Shown: positions 51,257 through 62,330, counted from the first letter of the stretch. The stretch: DNA of 64,000 bases from Levilactobacillus zymae DSM 19395 (GCF_001434115.1 NZ_AZDW01000021.1:33199-97198), one strand, 5' to 3'. A program made the numbers and translations. Notes: generated from the letters alone by a model not told the origin.

Positions 51257-51582
51257 CTGGTGCGTTAATTCTACTTCTAAGTCAGTCGTTCATCTCTCAG
51301 TAGGTAACGCCGCCATTCGCTTAAATCCACACGCTTGTCCGCCAGGCCCCATCCATTGATTTGCCGGGGTCCGGCGCGTAAACACACATTGTTATTCTAC
51401 CATAGAACCGCAGGCGACCAAAACGAACTCATCAAAAATATTTAGCTCGGAGGATGATCACGAGACATTTGCTAAAATCGTGCGACTTGGTAGCCTCTCT
51501 GATTACGAAATATATTGTCTACTACGCCATTTTAAATTCTAAAATAGTGACACTTAAGTCTTCAAATGCTAGCGTCTTAGTC

Positions 51583-51741
51583 TGCTGGAGTTCAAGTCAA
51601 AATGGGCTCAGGGGTGAGATTTGTCTTAGCCGGCGTTTCTCAGCCGGTTTAGACAAAGGTCGATCTTTGAGACCTGAACTGTGGGCTCAAAGTCGTGCCC
51701 ACCCACAACCCGTTTCCGCCCATTTTGACTTGACCGGAAGC
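51583..51741 (+). repeat. Dispersed three-stem repeat, copy C
   Basis: Outer arms CAAGTCAAAATGGGC (51593-51607) and GCCCATTTTGACTTG (51718-51732); hairpin 1 TTGTCTTAG...TTTAGACAA; hairpin 2 CTTTGAG/CTCAAAG. Junctions AAGGTCGA and TCGTGCCC as in the other copies. Same subfamily as copy D. The remaining part of the 752-base gap 51051-51802 holds a minus-strand TAGAAT -10 for gatC near 51395 and no ORF I trust. Confidence 0.85.
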
Positions 51742-51802
51742 CCCCCAAAAAACTTGCCCAAATAAAAACGGCCGCCCCACCGGACGACCGTTTACGTGCT
51801 GT

Positions 51803-52948
51803 TTAGTAACTGTTAAAGACGTGACTGGTGAACTTCTTTTCGTTCTTGGTCCGCGACAGGAAGCTTTGAATCCCATCCGTCGACGACACGGTAATATCGA
51901 TTGGCACCCCAGACGGCAAGTACTTTTGCGCCGTGGTCTGCAGGTACTGGGTGAAGCTGATGATTTCCGTTTGACTGTAGAACTGCGTGGTGATGTTCAC
52001 GTGCATCCCCGCCAACGATTTGCCATCGTATTGGGCTTGGGCCGTGACCCCACTCAAGTTCGGGAAGAAGTTTTCGACCTGGCTCTTGAAGTTGGAGAAG
52101 GAGCTGGCGTCGTTACTGTTCGGACTGCTCTGACCGCTCGACAACGGGAAGGTGTAGTTCTTCACGTTTAGCGGCGTCCACTTAGAAACGCTGGTGCTAC
52201 CGGCCTTGTTGGTCGAGTAGGCCAGGAAGTTCCCGCCGACCAGACTATCGTTCGAGGCCTGGCGGTAAACGGCGATCACGATTGGCACGTTCTTCAACGC
52301 CGACTTTTGGCGCAAGCGTTTCAGCACCGTGTTCGCGGCTTTTTTGGCGTAGGCTTCGCCGGCCGCCTGGGTGATCTTGGTTTCGTAGGTCGCCCCGTAC
52401 TGGGTCTTCTTGTAGTAATCCACGGAGTTGACCGCGATCCCGATGGTCACCCCACCCAAGGAGAGCTTGTTGTTCTTCTGGGTCATGTAGTCCTGTTCTT
52501 CTAGGGCCTGGATGTAAATCGGGTTCCGCTTGCTAGCCGACTTCGAGCCATTATCCGTGGGGTTCAAGCCCGTGGTATTGGACTTGGACTTACGGTCCAA
52601 CCAGTTCTGGACCGTGGTACTGCTCAGGTACTGGCCTTCCTGGAAGACGTACTTCTTGGTGGAGAAGACCTTCTTGGAAACGTTCAACATCCCGTTTTCA
52701 AAACTCTTCAGGTTGTAAGTGTTCCCGGAGTCTTGGGTGTTGGTCACGCCCCGCGACTTGCTGACCTGATAGTGGCCACTTTGAATGACCCCTTCATAAT
52801 CACTGTCGGTCGATTGCCCCGTTAACTGGGTACTGCCCGACTTACTCGAGCCGGAATTAGTCGACATGCTCGAATTACTCAAATCACCACACCCCGCCAA
52901 AACTAAGGGGACGGCGGCTAAGGCGATAAAGGTTCGTAACCGTTTCAC
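51803..52948 (-). CDS. camS: CamS-family lipoprotein
   Basis: 381 residues with a GTG start after AGGAGG. A lipoprotein signal (FIALAAVPLVLAGCGDLSNSS) gives acylated Cys20. The body matches the CamS sex-pheromone precursor family: NPIYIQALEEQDYMTQ, GVTIGIAVNSVDYY and VPIVIAVYRQAS. In enterococci the signal peptide of CamS homologues yields a pheromone; here the role is unknown. It follows ligA by 18 bases, as usual in Firmicutes. Confidence 0.92.
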   Translation of the reverse strand: MKRLRTFIALAAVPLVLAGCGDLSNSSMSTNSGSSKSGSTQLTGQSTDSDYEGVIQSGHYQVSKSRGVTNTQDSGNTYNLKSFENGMLNVSKKVFSTKKYVFQEGQYLSSTTVQNWLDRKSKSNTTGLNPTDNGSKSASKRNPIYIQALEEQDYMTQKNNKLSLGGVTIGIAVNSVDYYKKTQYGATYETKITQAAGEAYAKKAANTVLKRLRQKSALKNVPIVIAVYRQASNDSLVGGNFLAYSTNKAGSTSVSKWTPLNVKNYTFPLSSGQSSPNSNDASSFSNFKSQVENFFPNLSGVTAQAQYDGKSLAGMHVNITTQFYSQTEIISFTQYLQTTAQKYLPSGVPIDITVSSTDGIQSFLSRTKNEKKFTSHVFNSY

Positions 52949-52966
52949 GATTGTTTCCTCCTAAGA

Positions 52967-55045
<2,079 letters not shown>

Positions 55046-55119
55046 TTATCAAGATTAAAAATTTGTTACTGTGGTGGGTCATTGGCGCTCCACGCCGTCG
55101 ATTAGCGACTAGTAGTGGG

Positions 55120-55283
55120 CAGTCGACTCTGTTACGCTCACCCGGGTTATTGGTGGCAACGATTGGTCGCGTTCCATTTCAGTCGACGTTCCTTGCCCAT
55201 CAACGTGGACGCTCCTCCACTCAACCATCAGTGCGCTACTAGGTCTCTCACCCGTAGCGACCAATCACCTCAACAGTAGCGTA
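55120..55283 (+). repeat. Decayed three-stem repeat, copy G
   Basis: Outer arms CTGTTACGCT and AGCGTAAC, inner GATTGGTCGC (from 55158) and GCGACCAATC (to 55266). The hairpin 1 core CAGTCGACGTTCCTTG is recognisable, but the partner strand and hairpin 2 have diverged. It abuts copy E. Confidence 0.5.
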
Positions 55284-55431
55284 ACGGAGCCGACTGGATT
55301 AGCTATGGTGAAATTGATGTTAGTCGACGTTTCTTGTCGGCTTACATCAAGGTCGAGTTCCCAAGACTCGTGATCTTCGAGGCTTGGGAATCGTGCCCAC
55401 CATAGCTAATCTTGCTCGGCGGAGTGAAGCG
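55284..55431 (+). repeat. Dispersed three-stem repeat, copy E
   Basis: Outer arms GATTAGCTATGG (55297-55308) and CCATAGCTAATC (55400-55411); hairpin 1 TGATGT/ACATCA with GTCGAC/GTCGGC; hairpin 2 CCCAAG/CTTGGG with CTCG/CGAG. Junctions AAGGTCGAG and ATCGTGCCC. With copy G it fills the 521-base gap between pcrA and ligA. Confidence 0.85.
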
Positions 55432-55488
55432 GCAATAGTTACCCTAATTTTACGCCAACTGGGTGGGAAATGTTACTTGCTACCCCCG

Positions 55489-55526
55489 AAAAAAACGCCA
55501 CCACGGTCGCTGACCGCCGTGACGCT
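55489..55526 (-). terminator. Terminator of pcrA
   Basis: GCGTCACGGCGGTC pairs with GACCGTGGTGGCG (two mismatches) and is followed by a T run on the minus strand, 14 bases after the stop. Confidence 0.82.
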
Positions 55527-55539
55527 TATTAATTAAACT

Positions 55540-57801
55540 TTAGTCCACGCGTTTAATGGGCGCGAAGGCGGCCAAGAGCCGCTTAACACCCTGTTCTGGA
55601 AAGGCAATGTCGAGTTCGGCGTCTTCGCCGGTCCCACTGACCTTGACCACGGTGCCGACGCCCCACTTCTTGTGGCTGGCCTTGTCGCCAACGGTCCAGG
55701 AGACCTTGCCGGCCCCGGTACCCGTGTCGGTGGTGACCCGACCGGTCTTGCCGTGGTACGGCTTGGCGACCGCACTGGCCGTCCGCCGCGCAAACGGCAC
55801 GTCCCGGCGCGATGGCGTCAGGCCACTCTTGCTTTCGCTGTAGTCCAGGTGCAGGAGTTCCGGATTGATCTCGGTGACGAACCGCGATTCCGGATTATTC
55901 TGCCGGCGACCGTAGAGCATCCGCGAATAGGCGTTGGTCAGGTACAGCTTATTTTGCGCCCGTGTGATGCCGACGTAAGCCAACCGCCGTTCTTCTTCCA
56001 GTTCGTCTTCTTCGAGCATGGCCCGCGACAACGGGAAGATGCCCTCTTCCAGGCCCATCAGGAAGATGACCGGGAATTCCAACCCTTTGGCGGCGTGCAG
56101 CGTCATCAGGGTAACCTCGGCGGGTTCTTCGTCGACGTCGTCTTGCGCGGACACTAACGCTAAGTCGGCCAGGAATTCGACCAACCGGTTATCGTCCTCG
56201 TCGTGGTCGGCCTGGTCCCAATCCGTGTCGAACTTCTGGGTCACGGACAGGAATTCCTCGATGTTTTCCACCCGGGTCTCGGCTTCCAGCGACTTGGCGT
56301 CCTTCAGGAGCTTCAGGTAGCCGGTCTTGTCTAAAATGGCGTTGGTGATGTCGGACACGCTGGCCGTTGCCGCCGTGGCTTGAACCTCGGCAATCGTGTG
56401 GCCGAACTTGTCCATGGCGTTGCGCGTCCGGGTGCTGATGTTGGTGGCCAACGTGATGTTTTGCGTGGCCTCCAGCTCCGTCCAATCGTTGTAATCGGCG
56501 AAGTCACGCAGCTTTTCCAGGCTGGTGGCGCCGATGCCGCGCTTGGGTTCGTTAATGATCCGTTCCAAACTCATCGAGTCGGCCGGGTTGGCGATCAGCG
56601 TCAGGTAGGCCAGGACGTCACGGATTTCCTTACGGTCGTAGAACTTGTGGCCCCCGACCATGGTATAGGGAATGTTGGCCTTGACCAGGGTTTCTTCGAT
56701 CACCCGGGATTGCGCGTTGGTCCGGTACAGCACGGCGAAGTCACCGTAACCGCGGTGGTGTTGTTCGCGTTCCTCTTGAATCTTGGCCACCACGTAATGG
56801 GCCTCGTCGTTTTCGTTTTGCCCGCGGTAATACGAAATCTTGTCGCCCTCCGGATTTTCCGTCCAGAGGTCCTTTTTCTTCCGGTTGACGTTTTGTTGGA
56901 TCACGTCGTTAGCCGCTGCCAGGATGGTCTTGGTCGAGCGGTAGTTTTGTTCCAGTAAGGTCACATGAGCGCCCGGATAATCCCGTTCAAAGTTCAGGAT
57001 GTTTTCCATGTTGGCGCCCCGCCAACCGTAGATACTCTGGTCACCATCCCCGACCACGCACAGGTTGTCGTGCTTTTTGGCCAGCATGTTGACCAGCATG
57101 TACTGCGCGTCGTTGGTATCCTGGTATTCGTCGACGTGGATGTATTGGAACTTGTCCTGGTAGTAGCCCAGCACGTCGGCGTTCTGTTGAAACAGCTGAA
57201 TCGTCAGCATGATCAAGTCGTCGAAGTCCATGGCCTGGTTGGCCTTAAGCGCCCGCTGGTAACGGTCGTAAACTTCGGCCACCTTTTGCTTGAAGGGGTC
57301 GCCCGCTTCGGCCGCCAACATGGCCGGCGTCTGCAGGGCGTTTTTGGCGTTTGAAATGGTGCTCAAGACCGAACGCGGGTCGTACTTTTTCACGTCCAAG
57401 TTGAGTTCTTGGAGGGTCCGCTTGATCAACGTCCGCTGTTCGCCGGTGTCGGCGATGGTGAAGGCGCGCGTGTAGCCTAATTTATCGGCATCGCGGCGCA
57501 AGACCCGCACACACAGGGCGTGGAACGTGGAGACCCAGACGTCGTTGCCGTCGGGACCCAGCAGCTTGATCACCCGCTCGCGCATTTCCTTAGCGGCCTT
57601 GTTGGTAAAGGTGATCGCCAAGATGTGCCACGGTAACACGTGGTTGTGTTCGATCAGATAGGCCACCCGGTGAGTCAAGACCCGTGTCTTCCCACTGCCG
57701 GCGCCGGCCAATACCAATAAGGGGCCTTCCGTCTGCAGGACGGCCTCCGTTTGTTTGTCATTCATGCCCGTTAACAATTCTTCTCCTGCCACCGTGAACA
57801 C
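55540..57801 (-). CDS. pcrA: ATP-dependent DNA helicase PcrA
   Basis: 753 residues; the start is GTG at 57801, with another in-frame GTG three codons later equally possible. UvrD/Rep family: GMNDKQTEAVLQTEGPLLVLAGAGSGKTRVL (Walker A), ITFTNKAAKEMRERV, VDEYQDTNDAQYMLV (motif II), CVVGDGDQSIYGWRGA, LEQNYRST, VTLMTLHAAKGLEFPVIFLMGLEEGIFP and RLAYVGITRAQNKLYL. A Tudor-like C-terminal domain (HKKWGVGTVVKVSG) binds RNA polymerase in PcrA. Normally followed by ligA; here a terminator and two repeats intervene. Confidence 0.96.
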   Translation of the reverse strand: MFTVAGEELLTGMNDKQTEAVLQTEGPLLVLAGAGSGKTRVLTHRVAYLIEHNHVLPWHILAITFTNKAAKEMRERVIKLLGPDGNDVWVSTFHALCVRVLRRDADKLGYTRAFTIADTGEQRTLIKRTLQELNLDVKKYDPRSVLSTISNAKNALQTPAMLAAEAGDPFKQKVAEVYDRYQRALKANQAMDFDDLIMLTIQLFQQNADVLGYYQDKFQYIHVDEYQDTNDAQYMLVNMLAKKHDNLCVVGDGDQSIYGWRGANMENILNFERDYPGAHVTLLEQNYRSTKTILAAANDVIQQNVNRKKKDLWTENPEGDKISYYRGQNENDEAHYVVAKIQEEREQHHRGYGDFAVLYRTNAQSRVIEETLVKANIPYTMVGGHKFYDRKEIRDVLAYLTLIANPADSMSLERIINEPKRGIGATSLEKLRDFADYNDWTELEATQNITLATNISTRTRNAMDKFGHTIAEVQATAATASVSDITNAILDKTGYLKLLKDAKSLEAETRVENIEEFLSVTQKFDTDWDQADHDEDDNRLVEFLADLALVSAQDDVDEEPAEVTLMTLHAAKGLEFPVIFLMGLEEGIFPLSRAMLEEDELEEERRLAYVGITRAQNKLYLTNAYSRMLYGRRQNNPESRFVTEINPELLHLDYSESKSGLTPSRRDVPFARRTASAVAKPYHGKTGRVTTDTGTGAGKVSWTVGDKASHKKWGVGTVVKVSGTGEDAELDIAFPEQGVKRLLAAFAPIKRVD

Positions 57802-57941
57802 AATCCTCTCTGTAGTTAGTCCTGACTATTATACCAAAGAAACATACGTTCTGCTGAGTTCCCGGGGAATTTAAAGGAAAATTTGGCGGGAAAATTAAGG
57901 ACTGACCACTGAGGACTAACCTCAATCCCGTTAACAACTAA

Positions 57942-57998
57942 AAACAGCTCTTTAAGGCTGGCGGTCTGTCCCCACCGAGCCTTAAAGAGCCATTTTTT
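57942..57998. terminator. Bidirectional terminator upstream of pcrA
   Basis: GCTCTTTAAGGCT (57947-57959) pairs perfectly with AGCCTTAAAGAGC (57978-57990), with A and T runs outside. It ends the GNAT gene transcript. Confidence 0.85.
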
Positions 57999-58030
57999 AT
58001 AATTATAAGTGTCCAACCAGCCTCTACGGG

Positions 58031-58474
58031 CTATCCCAGCCGCATGGTCAGCACCGGGTACGGCTGGCCCTGCTCGTCCGTGTCGCGACGGGCGACCACC
58101 TGAAAGCCCATGTGCTGGTAAAAGCCCAGGGCCCCAGGATTCTGTTCGTTGACCGTCAGTTGGTTGATGCCGTAGTGGCGAATTCCGTAGGTCAGGAGTT
58201 GTTTCCCCAGCCCGTGGCCGCGTTGGTCGGCGGCGATGAACAACATGTCGAGGTGTTGCTGGGTGAGCCCCATAAAAGCCACCGGTTCGCCGTCGTTATC
58301 CGTCAACACCACCAGCTTCGGCACCTGGCGCAGCGCCTGAGGCACGTATTCCTTGATTTGGGTCACCTCGTCACCCGATAAAAAGAGGTGCGTCGCGCGC
58401 ACCGAACCTTCCCACAAGGCCACTAGTTGGTCGACCAGTAGTTGCGGGCGGGCCTGTATTTCGTGAATCGTCAT
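58031..58474 (-). CDS. GNAT-family N-acetyltransferase
   Basis: 147 residues. Acetyl-CoA motif LDMLFIAADQRGHGLGKQLLTYGI (Q-R-G-x-G) followed by LTVNEQNPGALGFYQHMGFQVVARRDTDEQGQPYPVLTM, the pattern of the YjaB-like subgroup. Substrate unknown. GAGGGGG site. Confidence 0.92.
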   Translation of the reverse strand: MTIHEIQARPQLLVDQLVALWEGSVRATHLFLSGDEVTQIKEYVPQALRQVPKLVVLTDNDGEPVAFMGLTQQHLDMLFIAADQRGHGLGKQLLTYGIRHYGINQLTVNEQNPGALGFYQHMGFQVVARRDTDEQGQPYPVLTMRLG

Positions 58475-58493
58475 GTCACGTCCCCCTCATCCG

Positions 58494-58521
58494 AAAAAAT
58501 GACTACCCAGTCCGGGCAGCC
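58494..58521 (-). terminator. Terminator of Phd-like gene
   Basis: GGCTGCCC and GGGTAGTC form a stem with two G-T pairs, followed by six T residues on the minus strand. It separates the antitoxin-like gene from the GNAT gene. Confidence 0.7.
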
Positions 58522-58530
58522 ATCGTTTAT

Positions 58531-58800
58531 TTATTTGGCTTCGTCCAGCGCCCGCGGTAAGGGGGTCTGCTGGGCGTCTAACTCGCGGACTTGGCGCATC
58601 GATTCCTGAATCCACGCCTGGTGGGCCGGGTCACATAACACTAGCTGGTTGGCCCGGAGGTTGCGGTAATCCGCTTCGGAAATGATCACCACTTCGTCGC
58701 CATTCTCCGCCGTCACCGTCAAAGGCTTGCGGCGGTCCGTCACCCCATTTAAGTAGTGACAAACCTTGCGTTGTAACTCCGTATCCGTGATGTGCTCCAT
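58531..58800 (-). CDS. Phd/YefM-like antitoxin, no toxin adjacent
   Basis: 89 residues from the ATG after GGGAGG; the frame is open 32 codons further. The core KPLTVTAENGDEVVIISEADYRNLR matches Phd/YefM antitoxins (the VIISEADYxxL strand-helix), with a C-terminal helix RQVRELDAQQTPLPRAL that would wrap a toxin. No RelE/YoeB or Doc toxin follows; a terminator comes next. Either an orphan antitoxin or a repurposed regulator. Confidence 0.7.
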   Translation of the reverse strand: MEHITDTELQRKVCHYLNGVTDRRKPLTVTAENGDEVVIISEADYRNLRANQLVLCDPAHQAWIQESMRQVRELDAQQTPLPRALDEAK

Positions 58801-58935
58801 CGTCAGGGCCTCCCTTAGCCGTTTGGTTTCTCGAATTACGTTAATCATACCCGATAGCCCCGCGAAAAGCTTCCCAAACGATTTACCAGCGGCCAACCCT
58901 TTAAGCCACTAACTTAACCAGCCCCTGATAACGTT

Positions 58936-58976
58936 AAAGAGACCCGTGAGCAAGTACGCTCGGGGTCTCTTTTTGT
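58936..58976. terminator. Terminator
   Basis: AAAGAGACCC pairs with GGGTCTCTTT, T run on the plus side and a short one on the minus side. It ends the ATP-grasp gene. Confidence 0.75.
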
Positions 58977-58986
58977 AAATGCTGCC

Positions 58987-60147
58987 TTAATCCGTTGGGG
59001 TATCGTCTTCGTCCGCATCGTCGTCCGACCAAATCCCGGTATCGTCGAGCTGGTCTAACATGGTCTTGACCGAATCCCCCGTCACGGCAATGTGGCCCAT
59101 AATGTCGTCAGGCCGCTGGTTGCGCAGGTGATAGAAGTTAAAGTGCCAGTTAGGTTTAATCTGCCACTGGGTCCGCATGGCCGGTTGTTGGCTGACCATG
59201 AAGGCCACCGTGACGGCCGGCGTCAAGATTTGCGGCGTCGCCAACGGTAAGCCGCAGACTGCCCGCAGGTGTTGGTCGAACTGGTCGACCGTGGCGGCCA
59301 CGGCAAAGACGTAGCCGTTTTCGCTCGGGGCCGGCGTGATTTTCTTGACGTAGATGGCGCCACTCTTGGTCAGGTAGAAGCTGACCTCGTAGACCCCCAC
59401 GTAGTTGACGTGCTTGCCGACTTCACCCGCGATGCGTTGCAGTTCACTGGCGACGGCTTGGTCCACGTTGGCCGGGACCCAGGTCTTAAACGGCCGGTCG
59501 TCGATGGATTGCGCCTCGGTAATCGGGAACAATTGTTGGTTCCCCGCGGCGTCGCGCGCCACGATCAAGGAGTATTCCTTGGCGTAGGCAATCTGGGATT
59601 CCAAAATGTAGGTCCCCCAGTCCAACAATCCGGCCGCCTTGGCGATGTCCGTTTGGGTGCGAATCACTAACTCGCGGCCCCGCGACCATTCCTTTTGAAT
59701 CGGCTTTAACACGCACGGGTAGCCAATCGAATTAACGGATTGGTAGACGTCGTCGAGACTAATAATCGTGGCGTACGGCGCAATATTGACGTTCAGTTGT
59801 TCGAAGAAGGCCCGTTCGAGTAAACGGTCCTGCATCATTTCCAACAGATCGCTACCTTGCGGGATCCGGGTGAATTGGGCCAAGAACTTCACGACGTCGG
59901 TGCTGACGTGGTCGGAATCGTAGACCACCGCCGCACAGCTCTCCGCAAAATGTTGTAACTTGTCCTTGTCTTTAGCGGTGCCCACTGCCTTGAAATCGGC
60001 TAGCTGTAAGGCTTCGCCGGTTTCATCGGCACCGTACGCCCCGACGCGCAACCCCATCTTCCGGGCCGTCGTGACCAACATCGCGGCGTTCGCGCTGTTG
60101 CCAATCACCCCAATGGTATCTCCTGGATATAAGACTGTATTCGCCAA
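58987..60147 (-). CDS. PurK-like ATP-grasp protein, altered active site
   Basis: 386 residues with a TTG start after GGGAG. The whole chain follows PurK (N5-CAIR synthase): GDTIGVIGNSANAAMLVTTARKMG, IGYPCVLKPIQKEWSRGRELVI, YVGVYEVSFYLTKSGAIYVKKITPAPSENGYV and FDQHLRAVCGLPLATP. In genuine PurK the segment reads NEIAPRPHNSGHYT; here the Asn-Glu metal ligands are Lys-Lys and the Arg-Pro-His is lost. An acidic tail (SDDDADEDD) ends the protein. It is not in a purine operon, though xpt lies upstream. Probably not an active PurK. Confidence 0.78.
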   Translation of the reverse strand: MANTVLYPGDTIGVIGNSANAAMLVTTARKMGLRVGAYGADETGEALQLADFKAVGTAKDKDKLQHFAESCAAVVYDSDHVSTDVVKFLAQFTRIPQGSDLLEMMQDRLLERAFFEQLNVNIAPYATIISLDDVYQSVNSIGYPCVLKPIQKEWSRGRELVIRTQTDIAKAAGLLDWGTYILESQIAYAKEYSLIVARDAAGNQQLFPITEAQSIDDRPFKTWVPANVDQAVASELQRIAGEVGKHVNYVGVYEVSFYLTKSGAIYVKKITPAPSENGYVFAVAATVDQFDQHLRAVCGLPLATPQILTPAVTVAFMVSQQPAMRTQWQIKPNWHFNFYHLRNQRPDDIMGHIAVTGDSVKTMLDQLDDTGIWSDDDADEDDTPTD

Positions 60148-60208
60148 TTTACTCCCTACTTTCCACGTTTAATTTTATCTTGATTTTAAATCTGTTTGGT
60201 TGAGAATT

Positions 60209-60366
60209 GTCGCTGCGCTCCGTCGAGCAAGATTCGCTATGGTGGGCACGATTTCGGAGCCCACCAAACCCGCGGTCTCCGAAACTCGGCCTTAATGTAA
60301 GCCGACCCAAAACGTCGACTAACATTAATTTCACCATAGCCAATCCAGTCGACTCCGCTCCGCTAA
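60209..60366 (-). repeat. Dispersed three-stem repeat, copy F
   Basis: Read on the minus strand: outer GATTGGCTATGG/CCATAGCGAATC, hairpin 1 TAATGT/ACATTA, hairpin 2 TCGGAG/CTCCGA, with the same junctions and GTCGAC core. Closest to copy E in the outer arm but with entirely different hairpin stems. Confidence 0.85.
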
Positions 60367-60450
60367 GTTGGTGGATAATTCACTAAAATAGTGGTCTAAC
60401 CGACAACGACTGACTTGTAACCCACTAATGTCACTCCGAGTCACTAGGTT

Positions 60451-60610
60451 AGCGGAGGCCAAGTCAAAATGGGCTCAGGGGGAATGGTCCCGTCTTAGTC
60501 GGCGTTCTTCAGCCGGCTTAGACAAAGGTCGAACTTTGAGACCCGACCTGCGGGCTCAAAGTCGTGCCCAACCACAACCCGTTTCCGCTCATTTTGACTT
60601 GGCCGGAAGC
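60451..60610 (+). repeat. Dispersed three-stem repeat, copy D
   Basis: Outer arms CAAGTCAAAATGGGC and GCTCATTTTGACTTG; hairpin 1 GTCTTAG...CTTAGAC; hairpin 2 CTTTGAG/CTCAAAG. Same subfamily as copy C. Together with copy F it fills most of the 522-base gap between xpt and the PurK-like gene. Confidence 0.85.
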
Positions 60611-60669
60611 GAGAAACCTCATCTAACTTAAGTTTAAAGTTTTGCCGCGCCGGATACAAGCACGATTCC

Positions 60670-61245
60670 CTAGTCTTGCGCGAAGGTCACCGTGCCGTTC
60701 TCGAACTTGGCGATGCTGGCCAACGCGACCAACGGAATTCCCGCATCCTGGACCAGTTGGTGACCCTTCTGGAAACGTTTCTCGATGACTACGCCCACGC
60801 CGGCGACCTTGATTTGCGCCGTTTCGGCGATGTCCAGTAAGCCCTGGACCGCCTGGCCGTTCGCCAAGAAGTCGTCGATGATCAAGACGTTGTCGTCGGC
60901 ACTCAAGAAGCGCCGGTCGATCGAGATATCGTTATTGACCTGCTTGGTGTACGAGTAGACCTTGGCCGTGTACAGGTGGTCAGTCAGCGTCAGACTCTTG
61001 TGTTTCCGGGCGAAAATCATCGGCACGCCCAGGTGTAAGGCCGCCATCACGGCCGGCGCGATGCCGGAAGACTCGACGGTGAGGACCTTGGTCACCCCGG
61101 CGTCGGCGAACTTGCGGGCGAACTCGGCGCCCATCTGATCCATCAGTTGGGGGTCGACTTCGTGGTTCAAGAAGTTATCCACCTTCAAGACGTTCCCGGG
61201 TAAAATCGTGCCATCCTTTAAAATGCGATCCTCTAAAATTTTCAT
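60670..61245 (-). CDS. xpt: Xanthine phosphoribosyltransferase
   Basis: 191 residues from [32 protein letters not shown] after a TTGGAGG site. Converts xanthine and PRPP to XMP in purine salvage. PRPP motif [21 protein letters not shown], and [25 protein letters not shown] as in Xpt. A promoter TTGTGC-18-TAGAAT lies upstream. No purine riboswitch is visible in the short leader. Confidence 0.95.
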   Translation of the reverse strand: MKILEDRILKDGTILPGNVLKVDNFLNHEVDPQLMDQMGAEFARKFADAGVTKVLTVESSGIAPAVMAALHLGVPMIFARKHKSLTLTDHLYTAKVYSYTKQVNNDISIDRRFLSADDNVLIIDDFLANGQAVQGLLDIAETAQIKVAGVGVVIEKRFQKGHQLVQDAGIPLVALASIAKFENGTVTFAQD

Positions 61246-61346
61246 AATAGCCTCCAAGCTCTCGTGTGCCGTTTAAACTGTTAACTTCTATTCTACCCGA
61301 CTTACCTTAAAAAGCACAACGACCGCGGCCAGAATTTTAGGAAGCT

Positions 61347-62258
61347 TTAAAGCGATAATAGTCCGAGCCCTTCACAAACCACCGTGAAGACCGCTAACAG
61401 GCCCAAATTCCGCACAGCTAAAATAAAGGTTTCCTTTTTGACCTGGACCTGAAAGAACGCGTGGATGTTCTTGCCCACGGGAATCGCACTGATCAGCGCT
61501 AGGAGCGACCAGACCGGCAAATCCCCCAGCAGGACGCTGGCCACCAGTGACAGGTAACCCACCACGTAGAAGCCGGCAAAGAGCCACAACGCGCGCCGCT
61601 TACCGATGAAGTACACGATGGTGGTCCGGTTGAGGTCCAGGTCCTCCTGGGCGTCACAGATGTTGTTGGCTAGCAGTAACGCGGCGATGGCCATCACGGC
61701 CACCCCGGAGGCCAACAGGACCCGCCCCCATAGTGCCAACGTTAGGTCGTTGGTCTGGTAGAGGTTCAGGTAGACGGTAATCGCCATGATCATGAAGCCC
61801 ATGGTGAAACCGGCGAAGAATTCCCCGGTCGGCGTCCCGGACAACGGCTTGGGCCCACCGGCGTAGAGGTAGCCCACCAGAAAGCAGAAGATGCCCATCA
61901 CCAGCAGCGGCCAGCCGGTCAGCCAGACCAGATACAGCCCAATCAGCGCGGCCACCACCGTGAAGCTGGCCATCAGGGCGAAGATGCCGTGGACGTTCAA
62001 GTGGTGGACACCAATAATATTGGTATGTTTTTTCCACTCGGCGGCTTGATTATCGTCGGCCTTGGTGTAGTCTTGGTAGTTGTCGTTGATGTCCACGGCC
62101 ATGTTGAACAGGAACATGGCGATAAAGAACAACAGACTGACGCCCGCATTTAACCGACCATAATTATGGAAGACAAAAATCAATCCCAATAAAAACGGCC
62201 AAACCGATGCAATTTTGGCCTTGATTTCGACCAATTCTAGAAAAACTTTCAAATTCAC
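61347..62258 (-). CDS. menA: UbiA-type prenyltransferase, MenA-like
   Basis: 303 residues from a GTG (MNLKVFLELVEIKAK) after GGGGGAA; the frame is open eight codons further. About eight transmembrane helices. Prenyl-diphosphate motifs: FNMAVDINDNYQDYTK (NxxxDxxxD) and NNICDAQEDLDLNRTT (DxxxD). Attaches a polyprenyl chain to 1,4-dihydroxy-2-naphthoate in menaquinone synthesis. Divergent from a polyprenyl diphosphate synthase; other men genes are absent here, so externally supplied DHNA is likely to be used, as in many lactobacilli. Confidence 0.88.
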   Translation of the reverse strand: MNLKVFLELVEIKAKIASVWPFLLGLIFVFHNYGRLNAGVSLLFFIAMFLFNMAVDINDNYQDYTKADDNQAAEWKKHTNIIGVHHLNVHGIFALMASFTVVAALIGLYLVWLTGWPLLVMGIFCFLVGYLYAGGPKPLSGTPTGEFFAGFTMGFMIMAITVYLNLYQTNDLTLALWGRVLLASGVAVMAIAALLLANNICDAQEDLDLNRTTIVYFIGKRRALWLFAGFYVVGYLSLVASVLLGDLPVWSLLALISAIPVGKNIHAFFQVQVKKETFILAVRNLGLLAVFTVVCEGLGLLSL

Positions 62259-62301
62259 GCGACTTTCCCCCAGTTTCGCCACCCCACTAGGGCAGCTTTG
62301 T

Positions 62302-62330
62302 TTGACAACGTTTCCAGTTGTCGGTAAGAT
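62302..62330 (+). promoter_or_regulatory. Promoter of polyprenyl synthase gene with inverted repeat
   Basis: TTGACA (62302-62307) and TAAGAT (62325-62330) are 17 bases apart. GACAAC gtttcca GTTGTC spans the -35 and spacer, a possible operator serving both divergent genes. Confidence 0.75.

Noticed and set aside
51649..51876. 75-residue minus-strand ORF across repeat copy C and the end of camS
   Set aside because: It is formed by the repeat stems and has no coding features.
58031..58800. GNAT plus antitoxin as a GNAT toxin-antitoxin pair
   Set aside because: GNAT toxins pair with ribbon-helix-helix DUF1778 antitoxins; here the antitoxin is Phd-like and a terminator separates the genes.
60367..60450. 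Small gene between repeat copies F and D
   Set aside because: No start with a ribosome site and no ORF of useful length.
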